Notes under the pieces: model-generated
Database searches by the model: none
Told to the model about the DNA's origin: nothing
What the model saw: the letters and a program-made list of their open reading frames with translations, nothing else
Shown here: piece by piece, positions 12,460-20,716 of the stretch
How positions within the stretch are numbered: position 1 is the stretch's first letter
How the letters are laid out: each line of letters opens with the position of its first letter
Assembly: GCF_900129375.1 (NCBI RefSeq)
Contig: NZ_FQVN01000010.1
Location: forward strand, 1-64,000
Source of the DNA: Streptoalloteichus hindustanus
GTDB taxonomy: Bacteria > Actinomycetota > Actinomycetes > Mycobacteriales > Pseudonocardiaceae
Reading direction: 5' to 3'
Length of the DNA: 64,000 nt
Position numbers and translations under genes: made by a program

Positions 12460-12543
12460 GAACGGGGACGTTATCTCGCCGGACGATCCCGGCTGGGTGA
12501 AACGGCCCAGGAGTGCCCGAACGCTCCGGGGCTCCGAACGAAA

Positions 12544-12579
12544 CACGGCCCCTGGCGTCTCCCGACGCCAGGGGCCGTG
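12544..12579. terminator. Terminator after the RDD protein gene
   Basis: A 16-bp perfect stem (CACGGCCCCTGGCGTC, 12544-12559, with 12564-12579) and a TCCC loop. It begins 13 bases past the RDD gene stop. Confidence 0.9.
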
Positions 12580-12592
12580 CCGCGGCAATGGA

Positions 12593-13816
12593 TCAGTTCA
12601 CCTTCACGACCACGCTGTGGACGATCTTGTCGGCGAAGGTCTGCTTCTTCTCGTCGAACAGCGGCCAGAGGAAACCGATGGCCAACGGGGAGTCGACGGC
12701 GTGGCAGATCTGCCGCAGGAACGCGGTGCCCACCCCCACCGGCTGCCCGGTCTGCTCGTTGACCAGCCGGGTGCCGGCCATCCTGCGGCCGAGCGACTGC
12801 CCGGTCTTGCCCTGGTGGAACACGCTGTTCCACAGCGTGAAGGCGAACAGGCCGAGGTAGCCGATGATGGGCAGGATGAACCCGACCTCACCGATCACCC
12901 CGCCCAGTACCCACAGCACGCTCACGACGGCGACCGGCGCCACGAAGTCGATCAGCGCCGAGACCACGCGGGACCCCCAGTCGGCGAGCTGGCCGCCCGG
13001 CGCGCCGTAGGGCTGGCCGTAGCCGCCGTACGGCTGCCCGTACCCGGGCTGCTGCCCCCACTGTTGCGGCTGGCCGTAGCCCGGCTGCTGCGCGTAGGCG
13101 CCCTGCTGGGCTCCCGGCCACTGCCCCTGCTGCGCAGCGCCCGGAACGCCGGCGTACGGCTGGCCCGCCTGGGGCATGCCCGGGGCTCCCGGCCACTGGC
13201 CGGCCTGCTGCGGGAAGCCCGGCGCCATCCCCGGCTGCGCGAACCCGGGCTGCTGCCCATACGCGCCCTGCGGCGCCTGCTGGCCCCACGCCGGCTGCGC
13301 GCCCGGCACTCCCGCCTGCGGGAAGCCGCTCGGGGCCGGCTGGCCGAACTGGCTCGGGTTGACCACCTGGGTGGCGCCGGAGTCCGGGCCGGCGGCCGGG
13401 CTCTGGGCGAGCGCCGAGACCTGCCCAGGGGACACGACCTGGGTCGCGCCCGCGTCGCCGGTGGCGGTGGGAGCGGCCGAGCCGGCGGGGGCGTCGCCCT
13501 GCGCGGCCGGCGCCGCCTGGCCGGGCGGGACCACCTGGGTCGCCCCGGCGTCGGCCGCCGCGGTCACGTCGGGCTGGGCCGTCAGCGCCGCGGCCTGGGT
13601 CGGGGACACCACCTGGGTCACGCCCGCCTCACCGCCGGCCGGGGCCGGTGGCTGCTGACCGGGCGCGACGACCTGGGTGGCGTCGGCGATCTGCTGCTGG
13701 CCCGCCACCGGGGGCTGGCCCCCGCCGCCCGGGCTCACCGTGGGGTCCTGGGGCACGGGGGCGCCGAACGGCGCTCCCGGCGCCGCGCCACCGTGCGGCG
13801 GCTGCGGAGCGGTCAT
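12593..13816 (-). CDS. RDD-family membrane protein with TQVV repeats (Pra/Rv1078-like)
   Basis: 407 residues from the ATG at 13816. Residues 1-255 are low-complexity: first five near-regular repeats of (A/V)TQVVxPxQ with threonines at 47, 67, 93, 125 and 149, then Pro/Gly/Gln/Tyr-rich sequence (AYGQQPGFAQPG type). The C-terminal 150 residues form an RDD domain with about three transmembrane helices (starting LADWGSRVVSALIDFVAPVAVV, and later GRRMAGTRLV), a family of unclear transport or scaffolding role. Position between metB and cbs matches the proline-rich antigen gene of mycobacteria. The threonine repeats look like Ser/Thr-kinase phospho-acceptor and FHA-docking motifs, which is inference. 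Confidence 0.85.
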   Translation of the reverse strand: MTAPQPPHGGAAPGAPFGAPVPQDPTVSPGGGGQPPVAGQQQIADATQVVAPGQQPPAPAGGEAGVTQVVSPTQAAALTAQPDVTAAADAGATQVVPPGQAAPAAQGDAPAGSAAPTATGDAGATQVVSPGQVSALAQSPAAGPDSGATQVVNPSQFGQPAPSGFPQAGVPGAQPAWGQQAPQGAYGQQPGFAQPGMAPGFPQQAGQWPGAPGMPQAGQPYAGVPGAAQQGQWPGAQQGAYAQQPGYGQPQQWGQQPGYGQPYGGYGQPYGAPGGQLADWGSRVVSALIDFVAPVAVVSVLWVLGGVIGEVGFILPIIGYLGLFAFTLWNSVFHQGKTGQSLGRRMAGTRLVNEQTGQPVGVGTAFLRQICHAVDSPLAIGFLWPLFDEKKQTFADKIVHSVVVKVN

Positions 13817-13959
13817 CGGGTATGCAACTCCCTTGGCCGGGCCGGTCACGAACGGGGCACCACCGTAGCGGATGCTCCGTTCGGACCTTGTGAGAAGAGC
13901 GCTTGTCCACCCGTTCGTTTCGGCGGGTCGAACGACGGGTCGAGCCCCGGCGGAGGAAC

Positions 13960-14005
13960 GCGACGGCGCCGTCCCCCACCTCGGGCGGGAAACGGCGCCG
14001 CGTCG
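13960..14005. terminator. Bulged hairpin downstream of cbs
   Basis: GCGACGGCGCCGT near 13960-13972 pairs with ACGGCGCCGCGTCGC (13991-14005), leaving a 2-nt bulge, about 100 bp past the cbs stop. A likely terminator of cbs. The gap 13817-14103 otherwise holds an AEQxG-type repeat discussed in the findings. Confidence 0.55.
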
Positions 14006-14103
14006 CTCTCAGCTCTCGTCGCTCTCGTTCAGCGCCTTCTGTTCGGCACCGCTCTGTTCAGCGCCGCTCTGTTCAGCGCCGTTCTGCTCGGCGGGCTTCT
14101 GGG

Positions 14104-15474
14104 TCAGCGGCCGGCGAGGAAGCCCAGGACGTCCTGCCGGGTGACCACGCCCGCCGGCTTGCCGTCGACCAGCACCAGGACGGCGTCGGCGTCGGAGAGC
14201 GCGGACAGCGCGCTGTTGATCGACTCGCCGGCGCCCACCGCGGGCAGCGGCTGGGACATGTGCAGCTCCAGCCGGTCGGCGAGCTGCGCCTTGCCGGTGA
14301 ACAACGCGTCCAGCAGGTCCCGCTCGTTGACCGCGCCCGCGACCTCCGCGGCCATCACCGGCGGCTCGGCCTTGACGACCGGCATCTGCGACACGCCGAA
14401 CTCCCGCATGATCGCGATCGCGTCGCCGACGGTCTCGTTCGGGTGCGCGTGCACCAGCTCCGGCATGTCGCCGACCTTGCGCCGCAACACGTCGCCGACG
14501 GAGGCGCCCGAGTGGTCGGGCGAGAGGAAGCCGTAGGACGCCATCCACTGGTCGTTGAAGACCTTCGACATGTAGCCCCGGCCGCCGTCGGGCAGCAGCA
14601 CGACGACCACGTCGTCCGGACCGCAGCGCTCGGCCACCCGCAGCGCGGCGACGGCGGCCATGCCGCACGAGCCGCCGACCAGCAGGCCCTCCTCCCGCGC
14701 CAGGCGGCGGGTCATCTCGAAGGAGTCCTTGTCGGAGACCGCGATGATCTCGTCGCAGATCTCCCGGTCGTAGGTGGTGGGCCAGAAGTCCTCGCCGACG
14801 CCCTCCACCAGGTACGGCCGGCCGGTGCCGCCGGAGTACACCGAGCCCTCGGGGTCGGCGCCGACGATGCGGACCTTCCCGCCGCTGATCTCCCTCAGGT
14901 AGCGGCCGGTGCCCGAGATCGTGCCGCCGGTGCCGATGCCGGCGACGAAGTGGGTGATGCGCCCCTCGGTCTGCCGCCACAGCTCGGGACCGGTGGAGTG
15001 GTAGTGGCTCGCCGGGTTCTCCGGGTTGGCGTACTGGTTGGGCTTCCATGCGCCGGGGATCTCGCGCACCAGGCGGTCGGAGACGTTGTAGTAGGAGTCC
15101 GGGTGCTCGGGGGCGACGGCGGTCGGGCACACCACGACCTCGGCGCCGTAGGCCTTGAGGACGTTGCGCTTGTCCTCACTGACCTTGTCTGGGCAGACGA
15201 AGACGCACTTGTAGCCCCTGCGCTGGGCGACGAGCGCGAGGCCGACACCGGTGTTGCCCGACGTCGGCTCGACGATGGTGCCGCCGGGCCGCAGCTCGCC
15301 GGACGCCTCGGCCGCCTCGACCATGCGCAGCGCGATGCGGTCCTTCACGCTGCCGCCCGGGTTGAGGTACTCGACCTTGGCCAGCACCAGCGGAGCCAAC
15401 CCGTCGGCCACCGACCCCAGCTTCACCAGCGGGGTGTTCCCGACGAGGTCGACGACGTGCTCGACGTACTCCAC
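14104..15474 (-). CDS. cbs: Cystathionine beta-synthase with CBS-domain pair
   Basis: 456 residues. Condenses serine and homocysteine to cystathionine (reverse transsulfuration). The PLP lysine is K44 in NPGGSVKDRIALRM; PLP-binding motifs TSGNTG (71-76) and GTGGTISGTG are present. Residues 330-456 are two CBS (Bateman) domains, which distinguish it from cysteine synthases. The GTG at 15474 has GGGAGGG six bases upstream. No N-terminal haem-binding extension is present, as expected for a bacterial enzyme. TAGGCT at 15509-15514 is a likely -10. Confidence 0.94.
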   Translation of the reverse strand: MEYVEHVVDLVGNTPLVKLGSVADGLAPLVLAKVEYLNPGGSVKDRIALRMVEAAEASGELRPGGTIVEPTSGNTGVGLALVAQRRGYKCVFVCPDKVSEDKRNVLKAYGAEVVVCPTAVAPEHPDSYYNVSDRLVREIPGAWKPNQYANPENPASHYHSTGPELWRQTEGRITHFVAGIGTGGTISGTGRYLREISGGKVRIVGADPEGSVYSGGTGRPYLVEGVGEDFWPTTYDREICDEIIAVSDKDSFEMTRRLAREEGLLVGGSCGMAAVAALRVAERCGPDDVVVVLLPDGGRGYMSKVFNDQWMASYGFLSPDHSGASVGDVLRRKVGDMPELVHAHPNETVGDAIAIMREFGVSQMPVVKAEPPVMAAEVAGAVNERDLLDALFTGKAQLADRLELHMSQPLPAVGAGESINSALSALSDADAVLVLVDGKPAGVVTRQDVLGFLAGR

Positions 15475-15508
15475 CAGTGCCCTCCCAGTCGTTGAGACGC
15501 TCCACCTG

Positions 15509-15514
15509 AGCCTA
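15509..15514 (-). promoter_or_regulatory. Putative -10 element of cbs (TAGGCT)
   Basis: Minus-strand TAGGCT, identical to the hexamer upstream of metB and eno, gives a leader of about 28 nt with the GGGAGGG site. Confidence 0.5.
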
Positions 15515-15610
15515 GGTCCTGCCTCGACCGGCGTACAGGACGCGCCCGGTCGGGCGCCCGCCGTTCGTCGGGTCGGCTCGGGCCGGATCGCCGGTCACGG
15601 GGTTCGCTCG

Positions 15611-15659
15611 CAGACGTCGGAGCGCCCGGAACCGTGGCCCCGGTGCGCTCCGACGTCTG
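15611..15659. terminator. Terminator of the small secreted protein gene
   Basis: A 15-bp perfect stem (CAGACGTCGGAGCGC, 15611-15625, with 15645-15659). Its 19-nt loop contains a further CCGG/CCGG pair. It ends two bases from the stop of the minus-strand gene. Confidence 0.85.
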
Positions 15660-15661
15660 TT

Positions 15662-15973
15662 TCAGCACGCCTGCTGCTGCATGCCGTGCGCCCCCATCCC
15701 GAAGACCTTGCACGGGTGGGCCTGGGCGAAGGCGCTGTCCTTGCCGAACCCCTTGAGACCGGCCTGCTCGGCCATCGCCGGGTAGTCCAGGACGGCCCGG
15801 ATTCCCTTGGCCGAGAAGTTCGTGCCGTCGTGGGTGATGCCCTGCGGCCCGAACGAGGTGTCCCGCGCGCCGAACCCGTTCGGCGACTGGGCCGCGTTGG
15901 CGGTGCCACCTCCAGCGAGGGCGAGCGCGGCACCCGCGGACATCAAGACCGCGAGATTCCTGATCTTTGGCAA
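15662..15973 (-). CDS. Small secreted hypothetical protein
   Basis: 103 residues. A clean Sec signal peptide: positive start (MPKIR), hydrophobic core (LAVLMSAGAALALAGGG) and ANA-AQ cleavage site near residue 28. The mature part of about 75 residues is Gly/Ala-rich with two cysteines, one in AHPCKVFG and one as the final residue, which could pair as a disulphide. No family recognised. It has its own terminator and diverges from the flavin reductase gene. It occupies the place where mycobacteria carry lipU. Confidence 0.78.
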   Translation of the reverse strand: MPKIRNLAVLMSAGAALALAGGGTANAAQSPNGFGARDTSFGPQGITHDGTNFSAKGIRAVLDYPAMAEQAGLKGFGKDSAFAQAHPCKVFGMGAHGMQQQAC

Positions 15974-16226
15974 CTCCGCTCCCGAATGTCTTTCGGATTT
16001 CTGGACCAGTTCTCTGGATCCCGTGCGGGATCAAAAACCCGACGCGGACGTGCGTCGAGGCGAACCACCGCAACATCACCTGGACGAATGGCCGGCGCCA
16101 CCCGGTGCGGGCACGGCGGGCGGCGAGGACGCCCACGGTCGCCGCGCGCGCCGACAGGCGGGCCATCCCCCGCTTGCCTAGCCTGTCCCCGTTCACACGG
16201 GCACCGGGCCCCCGCGGGGAGGTCGC

Positions 16227-16877
16227 ATGGCAACGGACGACCGTCGTCGGCTCCGTTTCCTGGTCTTCGCCGCATCCCTGCGCGCCGGCTCGCTCAACCA
16301 CCGGTTGGCCCGGCTCGCCGCCACCGTCATCGAGGCCCTGGGCGGTCGGGTGGACTTCGCCGCGCTGCGCGACTTCGACGCCCCCTCCTACGACCAGGAC
16401 GTGCAGGAGCTGGACGGCTTCCCCGAGGGGGCCGCGGAGTTCCGGCGGCGGCTGGAGGCCAACGACGCCTTCGTGATCAGCTCCCCCGAGTACAACTTCT
16501 CCGTGCCCGGCGGGCTGAAGAACGCGATCGACTGGGTCTCCCGGTTCCAGCCCCAGCCGCTGAACGAGCGGCACGGGCTGCTGATGTCCGCCTCACCGTC
16601 GATGGCCGGCGGCAACCGCGGGCTCTGGGCGCTGCGCGTGCCCCTGGAGCACCTGGGCGCGCGCGTGTACCCGGAGATGTTCAGCCTGGCCCAGGCCCAC
16701 CAGGCGTTCACCGACAACGGCTGGATCGCCGACCCGCGGCTGCAGAACTGGTTCGAGCGCATGATCGTCGGCTTCATGGACCTGGTCGAGGCGGCCAAGC
16801 ACTACCCGTGCGCGAAGACGGCGTGGATCGAGTTCCTCGGCGAACGTCCCGACCCCGCCACCGAGCGGGTGGAGTGA
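16227..16877 (+). CDS. NADPH-dependent FMN reductase family protein
   Basis: 216 residues with a flavodoxin-like fold. FAASLRAGSLNHRLARL binds FMN phosphate; SSPEYNFSVPGGLKNAIDW is the family signature. Such proteins reduce FMN or quinones with NAD(P)H. The substrate cannot be told from the sequence. ATG at 16227 with GGGGAGG upstream; a TAGCCT hexamer near 16178 is a plausible -10. Confidence 0.9.
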   Translation: MATDDRRRLRFLVFAASLRAGSLNHRLARLAATVIEALGGRVDFAALRDFDAPSYDQDVQELDGFPEGAAEFRRRLEANDAFVISSPEYNFSVPGGLKNAIDWVSRFQPQPLNERHGLLMSASPSMAGGNRGLWALRVPLEHLGARVYPEMFSLAQAHQAFTDNGWIADPRLQNWFERMIVGFMDLVEAAKHYPCAKTAWIEFLGERPDPATERVE

Positions 16878-17020
16878 GCCCGGCGGCCGTGGGGACGTGG
16901 CCGGGGGCGCTGTCAGCCATGTGCGTTAATTTCCCTCAGCGCCGGTGTTGTTCCTGGCGGTTCGCGTAGCTGGCGGCCCCGACCGCCCTCGTGAACGGGT
17001 GAACCGGGAAGGGGGTCGCG

Positions 17021-17989
17021 GTGACCGGGATTCGCATGCTGCGCACGGTGGCGTTCGCGACCGGCGCGCTCGGTGGTTTGTCCGGAGCGGCCTACGGCCT
17101 GCTGACGGAGCAGTCGCGTCGCGCGCGGCGGGTCATCGGGGTTCCGGAGACGCCGCCGCTGCGCGCGGACGGCGTCTACCTGCCCGACGGGTCGGGGCCG
17201 TTCGCCCCCGACGACACCGACAACGCCGACAACGCCGCGGCGGCCGGGACGCCGCTGACCTTCGCCGTGCTCGGCGACTCCTCCGCGGCCGGCGTCGGGG
17301 TGGACGCCCCCGAGGAGCTGCCCGGCGTGCTGCTGGCCCTCGGCCTCGCCGCGGAGGCGGAGCGGCCGGTGCGGCTGGTCACGCACGCGATCAGCGGCGC
17401 GACCACCAGGGAGCTGCCCGGCCAGGTCGACGCCGCGCTGGTCGAGCCACCCGACCTGGCGCTGGTCATCATCGGCGCGAACGACGTCACGACCCAGTTG
17501 TCAGTGCGCACCTCGGCGGAGCTGCTGGGCGAGCAGGTGGCCCGGCTGCGGGCCGCCGGCGTGTCCGTGGTCGTCGGGACCTGCCCGGACCTGGGCGCCA
17601 TCCGCCCCATCCCGCAGCCGCTGCGCTCGGTCGCGCGGACCTGGAGCCTGGCCCTGGCCCGGGCGCAGCGCCGGACGGTGGCGGCGGCCGGCGGGCAGCC
17701 GGTGCCGCTGGCCGACCTGCTGTCGCCGGAGTTCCTGACCCGCCCGGCCGAGCTGTTCAGCACCGACCAGTTCCACCCCTCCGCCGCCGGGTACGCCGCG
17801 GCCCGCGAGGTGCTGCTGCCCGCGCTGTGCGTGGCCGCCGCGGTCTGGTCCGGGCCGGTGCCCGCCGCCCCGGCCCGCTCGGCCACCGCCGAGGCCCGCC
17901 GGCCGACCGCGCGGATCGTCTCCCGGCTCAACCGGGCGCTGCGCCGCGCCGAGGCCGCGCGCCCGGCGGAAGGGGTGGCGGCGGAATGA
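17021..17989 (+). CDS. SGNH/GDSL-family hydrolase (Rv1075c-like)
   Basis: 322 residues. An N-terminal hydrophobic segment (TVAFATGALGGLSGAAYGLL) anchors or exports it. The SGNH catalytic blocks are in order: GDSSAAG (nucleophile Ser), a glycine in ISGATTRELPGQ, GANDV (oxyanion Asn) and TDQFHPS (catalytic Asp/His). Probable esterase or deacylase acting at the envelope. GTG at 17021 with GGGGG upstream. Next to fadA as in M. tuberculosis (Rv1075c/Rv1074c), although no operon is evident (148 bp gap). Confidence 0.88.
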   Translation: MTGIRMLRTVAFATGALGGLSGAAYGLLTEQSRRARRVIGVPETPPLRADGVYLPDGSGPFAPDDTDNADNAAAAGTPLTFAVLGDSSAAGVGVDAPEELPGVLLALGLAAEAERPVRLVTHAISGATTRELPGQVDAALVEPPDLALVIIGANDVTTQLSVRTSAELLGEQVARLRAAGVSVVVGTCPDLGAIRPIPQPLRSVARTWSLALARAQRRTVAAAGGQPVPLADLLSPEFLTRPAELFSTDQFHPSAAGYAAAREVLLPALCVAAAVWSGPVPAAPARSATAEARRPTARIVSRLNRALRRAEAARPAEGVAAE

Positions 17990-18137
17990 GCGAGCGCTGA
18001 ACGAGCCGGCGCGAGCCGGGCGAGCACGCCCCGGGTGGGCGCGAACTGGACGGCTCGGCGCGAGTGGCCTTCGTCGCACCGGCGGCCGGGACGCGTGACA
18101 CTACTCTCACGGCAAACCCGGACAAAGGAGTTCCGTA

Positions 18138-19358
18138 ATGCCTGAGGCCGTGATCGTCGCCGCGGCACGCTCGCCCATCGGACGTGCCGGCAAGGGCTCG
18201 TTGGTCGACATCCGCCCGGACGACCTGACCGCGCAGGTCGTGCGGGCCGCGCTGGACAAGGTCCCGCAGCTCGATCCCACCGAGATCGACGACCTGATGC
18301 TGGGGTGCGGCCTGCCCGGCGGCGAGCAGGGCTTCAACATGGGCCGGGTCGTCTCGGTGCTGCTCGGCTACGACCACCTGCCCGGGTGCACGGTGACCCG
18401 GTACTGCGCGTCCAGCCTCCAGACCACCCGGATGGCCTTCCACGCGATCAAGGCGGGCGAGGGCGACGTGTTCGTCAGCGCCGGCGTGGAGACCGTGTCG
18501 CGGTACGCGAAGGGCAACTCCGACAGCTGGCCGGACACGCGCAACCCGCTGTTCGCCGACGCGGAGCGGCGCAACGCCCGGGTGGCCGAGGAGGGCGCCC
18601 AGGAGTGGCGCGACCCGCGGGCGGCCGGCGAGCTGCCGGACATCTACCTCGCGATGGGCCAGACGGCCGAGAACCTGGCGCTGCTCAAGGGCGTCAGCCG
18701 CCAGGAGATGGACGAGTTCGGCGTGCGGTCGCAGAACCTCGCCGAGAAGGCCATCGCGAACGGCTTCTGGGCCAGGGAGATCACCCCGGTGACCCTGCCG
18801 GACGGCCGGGTGGTCAGCGCCGACGACGGCCCCAGGGCCGGCACCACCTACGAGAAGGTGTCCGGGCTCAAGCCGGTGTTCCGGCCCGACGGGCGGGTGA
18901 CCGCCGGCAACTGCTGTCCGCTCAACGACGGCGCCGCCGCCCTGGTGATCATGAGCGACGAGCGGGCCCGCGCGCTGGGCGTCACCCCGCTGGCGCGGAT
19001 CGTGTCCACCGGCGTGTCCGCCCTGTCGCCGGAGATCATGGGCCTCGGCCCGGTCGAGGCGTCGCGCCGGGCGCTGGCCAACGCCGGCATGACCATCGAC
19101 GACATCGACCTGGTCGAGATCAACGAGGCGTTCGCCGCGCAGGTCATCCCGTCCTACCAGGACCTGGGCATCCCGCTGGAGAAGCTCAACGTCAACGGCG
19201 GCGCGATCGCGGTGGGCCACCCGTTCGGCATGACCGGCGCCCGGATCACCACGACGCTCGTCAACTCGCTCCAGTTCCACGACAAGCGGTTCGGCCTGGA
19301 GACGATGTGCGTGGGCGGTGGCCAGGGCATGGCCATGGTCATCGAGCGGCTGAGCTGA
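18138..19358 (+). CDS. fadA: Acetyl-CoA C-acetyltransferase (thiolase)
   Basis: 406 residues of the thiolase superfamily. The acylated cysteine lies in [14 protein letters not shown]; the C-terminal [10 protein letters not shown] histidine and [10 protein letters not shown] cysteine complete the active site. It catalyses thiolytic cleavage of 3-ketoacyl-CoA or the reverse condensation. The degradative role is inferred from orthology with the Rv1074c (fadA3) position. No fadB partner is adjacent. ATG at 18138 with AAAGGAG seven bases upstream. Confidence 0.93.
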   Translation: MPEAVIVAAARSPIGRAGKGSLVDIRPDDLTAQVVRAALDKVPQLDPTEIDDLMLGCGLPGGEQGFNMGRVVSVLLGYDHLPGCTVTRYCASSLQTTRMAFHAIKAGEGDVFVSAGVETVSRYAKGNSDSWPDTRNPLFADAERRNARVAEEGAQEWRDPRAAGELPDIYLAMGQTAENLALLKGVSRQEMDEFGVRSQNLAEKAIANGFWAREITPVTLPDGRVVSADDGPRAGTTYEKVSGLKPVFRPDGRVTAGNCCPLNDGAAALVIMSDERARALGVTPLARIVSTGVSALSPEIMGLGPVEASRRALANAGMTIDDIDLVEINEAFAAQVIPSYQDLGIPLEKLNVNGGAIAVGHPFGMTGARITTTLVNSLQFHDKRFGLETMCVGGGQGMAMVIERLS

Positions 19359-19394
19359 GCCCCGCCGCCCCCGGTCGCCGGGGCGCGGTTCCGC

Positions 19395-19446
19395 CCGACG
19401 CCCGCTCGTCGCTCCTCCACGCGGAGGGCCGACGAGCGGGCGTCGG
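19395..19446. terminator. Terminator of fadA
   Basis: A 17-bp perfect stem (CCGACGCCCGCTCGTCG, 19395-19411, with 19430-19446). An inner CTCC/GGAG pair sits in the 18-nt loop. Confidence 0.9.
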
Positions 19447-19480
19447 CGTCCGGGCGAGCGGGGCGTGAACGGGCCCGGAA

Positions 19481-19520
19481 AGACCGAGGGCCCCGGCGCG
19501 CGCCGGGGCCCTCGTGGGTC
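19481..19520. terminator. Terminator of the Bax-inhibitor gene
   Basis: Palindrome GAGGGCCCCGGCGC plus its complement (19486-19513), flanked by AGACC/GGTCT. It lies 12 bases beyond the stop of the minus-strand gene. Confidence 0.85.
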
Positions 19521-19531
19521 TGACCGTCCGA

Positions 19532-20305
19532 TCAGTCCTCGCGGAAGTACTGCAGCAGCCGCAGGATCTCCAGGTACAGCCAGACCAGCGTGGTCATCAG
19601 GCCGAAGGCGATGTACCAGGCGTACTTGGCCGGGGTGCCGGAGCGAATGGCCTCGTCGGCGGCGTCGAAGTCGAGCAGGAAGCTGAACGCCGCGATGCCG
19701 ATGCACAGCAGGCTGAAGCCGATCGCGAGCGGCGAGCCGTCCCGCAGGCCGAGGCCGCCGGTGTGGAAGAAGCTCACCACCAGGTTGGCCAGCATCAGCA
19801 CGCCCACGCCGATCGTGGCGCCGACGATCCACCGGGTCAGGCGCGGGGTGACCCGGATGGCGCCCGTCTTGTAGACGAGCAGCATGCCGGCGAACACGCC
19901 CGCGGTGCCCACGATGGCCTGGAAGCCGATGCCGGGGTAGACCTTGTCGAGCACGCCGGTCAGCGCGCCCAGGAACACACCCTCGGCCACCGAGTAGCCC
20001 AGCACGAGGCCGGGGTTGGCGCTCTGCCGGAAGATGACGATCAGGGAGAGCACCAGGCCGATGATCGCGGCGGGCAGCGCCAGGACGTAGAGCCCGCTCC
20101 ACGCGGTGAGGACGCCGGCGGCCAGCGCCGACCCCGCGGTGATCGCTGTCTTGGTGACCACGTCGTCGATGGTCATCGGCCGCTCGGCGGTCGTGGGCGC
20201 GCCGGCGGCCGGGTAGCCGTAGCCGCCGGCCGGGTACTGGTCGAAAGTCGCGTACCCGCCACCCGTCGGCAGGTTGCGGAACGCAGGGTTGCTCGTCGTG
20301 CGCAC
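19532..20305 (-). CDS. Bax inhibitor-1/YccA-family membrane protein
   Basis: 257 residues with seven hydrophobic helices after a Gly/Tyr/Pro-rich N-terminus of about 45 residues. The last helix ends with the acidic-site sequence AFGLMTTLVWLYLEILRLLQYF typical of the BI-1 (TMBIM) family, whose characterised bacterial member is a pH-gated calcium leak channel. The GTG at 20305 is preceded by AGGAGG. The role in actinomycetes is unknown. Confidence 0.9.
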   Translation of the reverse strand: MRTTSNPAFRNLPTGGGYATFDQYPAGGYGYPAAGAPTTAERPMTIDDVVTKTAITAGSALAAGVLTAWSGLYVLALPAAIIGLVLSLIVIFRQSANPGLVLGYSVAEGVFLGALTGVLDKVYPGIGFQAIVGTAGVFAGMLLVYKTGAIRVTPRLTRWIVGATIGVGVLMLANLVVSFFHTGGLGLRDGSPLAIGFSLLCIGIAAFSFLLDFDAADEAIRSGTPAKYAWYIAFGLMTTLVWLYLEILRLLQYFRED

Positions 20306-20378
20306 CTGAAGTCCTCCTGGAGCGTGGTCACGCCGTCAAGGGTTCAACGGCGGCTGCCGCCGGCCGGTTCCCCGGACG

Positions 20379-20394
20379 GTAAAGGCGACTTTAC
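20379..20394. promoter_or_regulatory. GTAAAG-GCGA-CTTTAC dyad upstream of the Bax-inhibitor gene
   Basis: A perfect 6-bp inverted repeat with a 4-bp spacer, 74 bp upstream of the start at 20305. It is the only such AT-containing dyad I saw in the divergent 411-bp gap 20306-20716, which otherwise shows no gene. A possible operator; no regulator identified. Confidence 0.4.
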
Positions 20395-20716
20395 TCGGGC
20401 CCCGGCCCCTCCGACGCGGGCTTTCCGGGGATATGTCCGTCACGACACCCACAGTGATCGCCCGACTCCCCGAACGGCCCCACCGCTGATCCACTCCGGT
20501 GAACCGCCACACGGGTCCGGTGAAGATCACCGCGCAGCGTGCCACCACGCGTCCTCCCACTGGCGGCTTGTGACTCACCGTGATCAAGGGAAAGCCTTGT
20601 GGACCGGCGCGGTCGATCGTCATCGGGGGACGCCGGCAGAACCCGCTCCCCTTCGGGCGGCACACCACCGGCCCGACCGCCCACCGCACGGACTCGATTC
20701 GGGAAGCGGGGAACAC

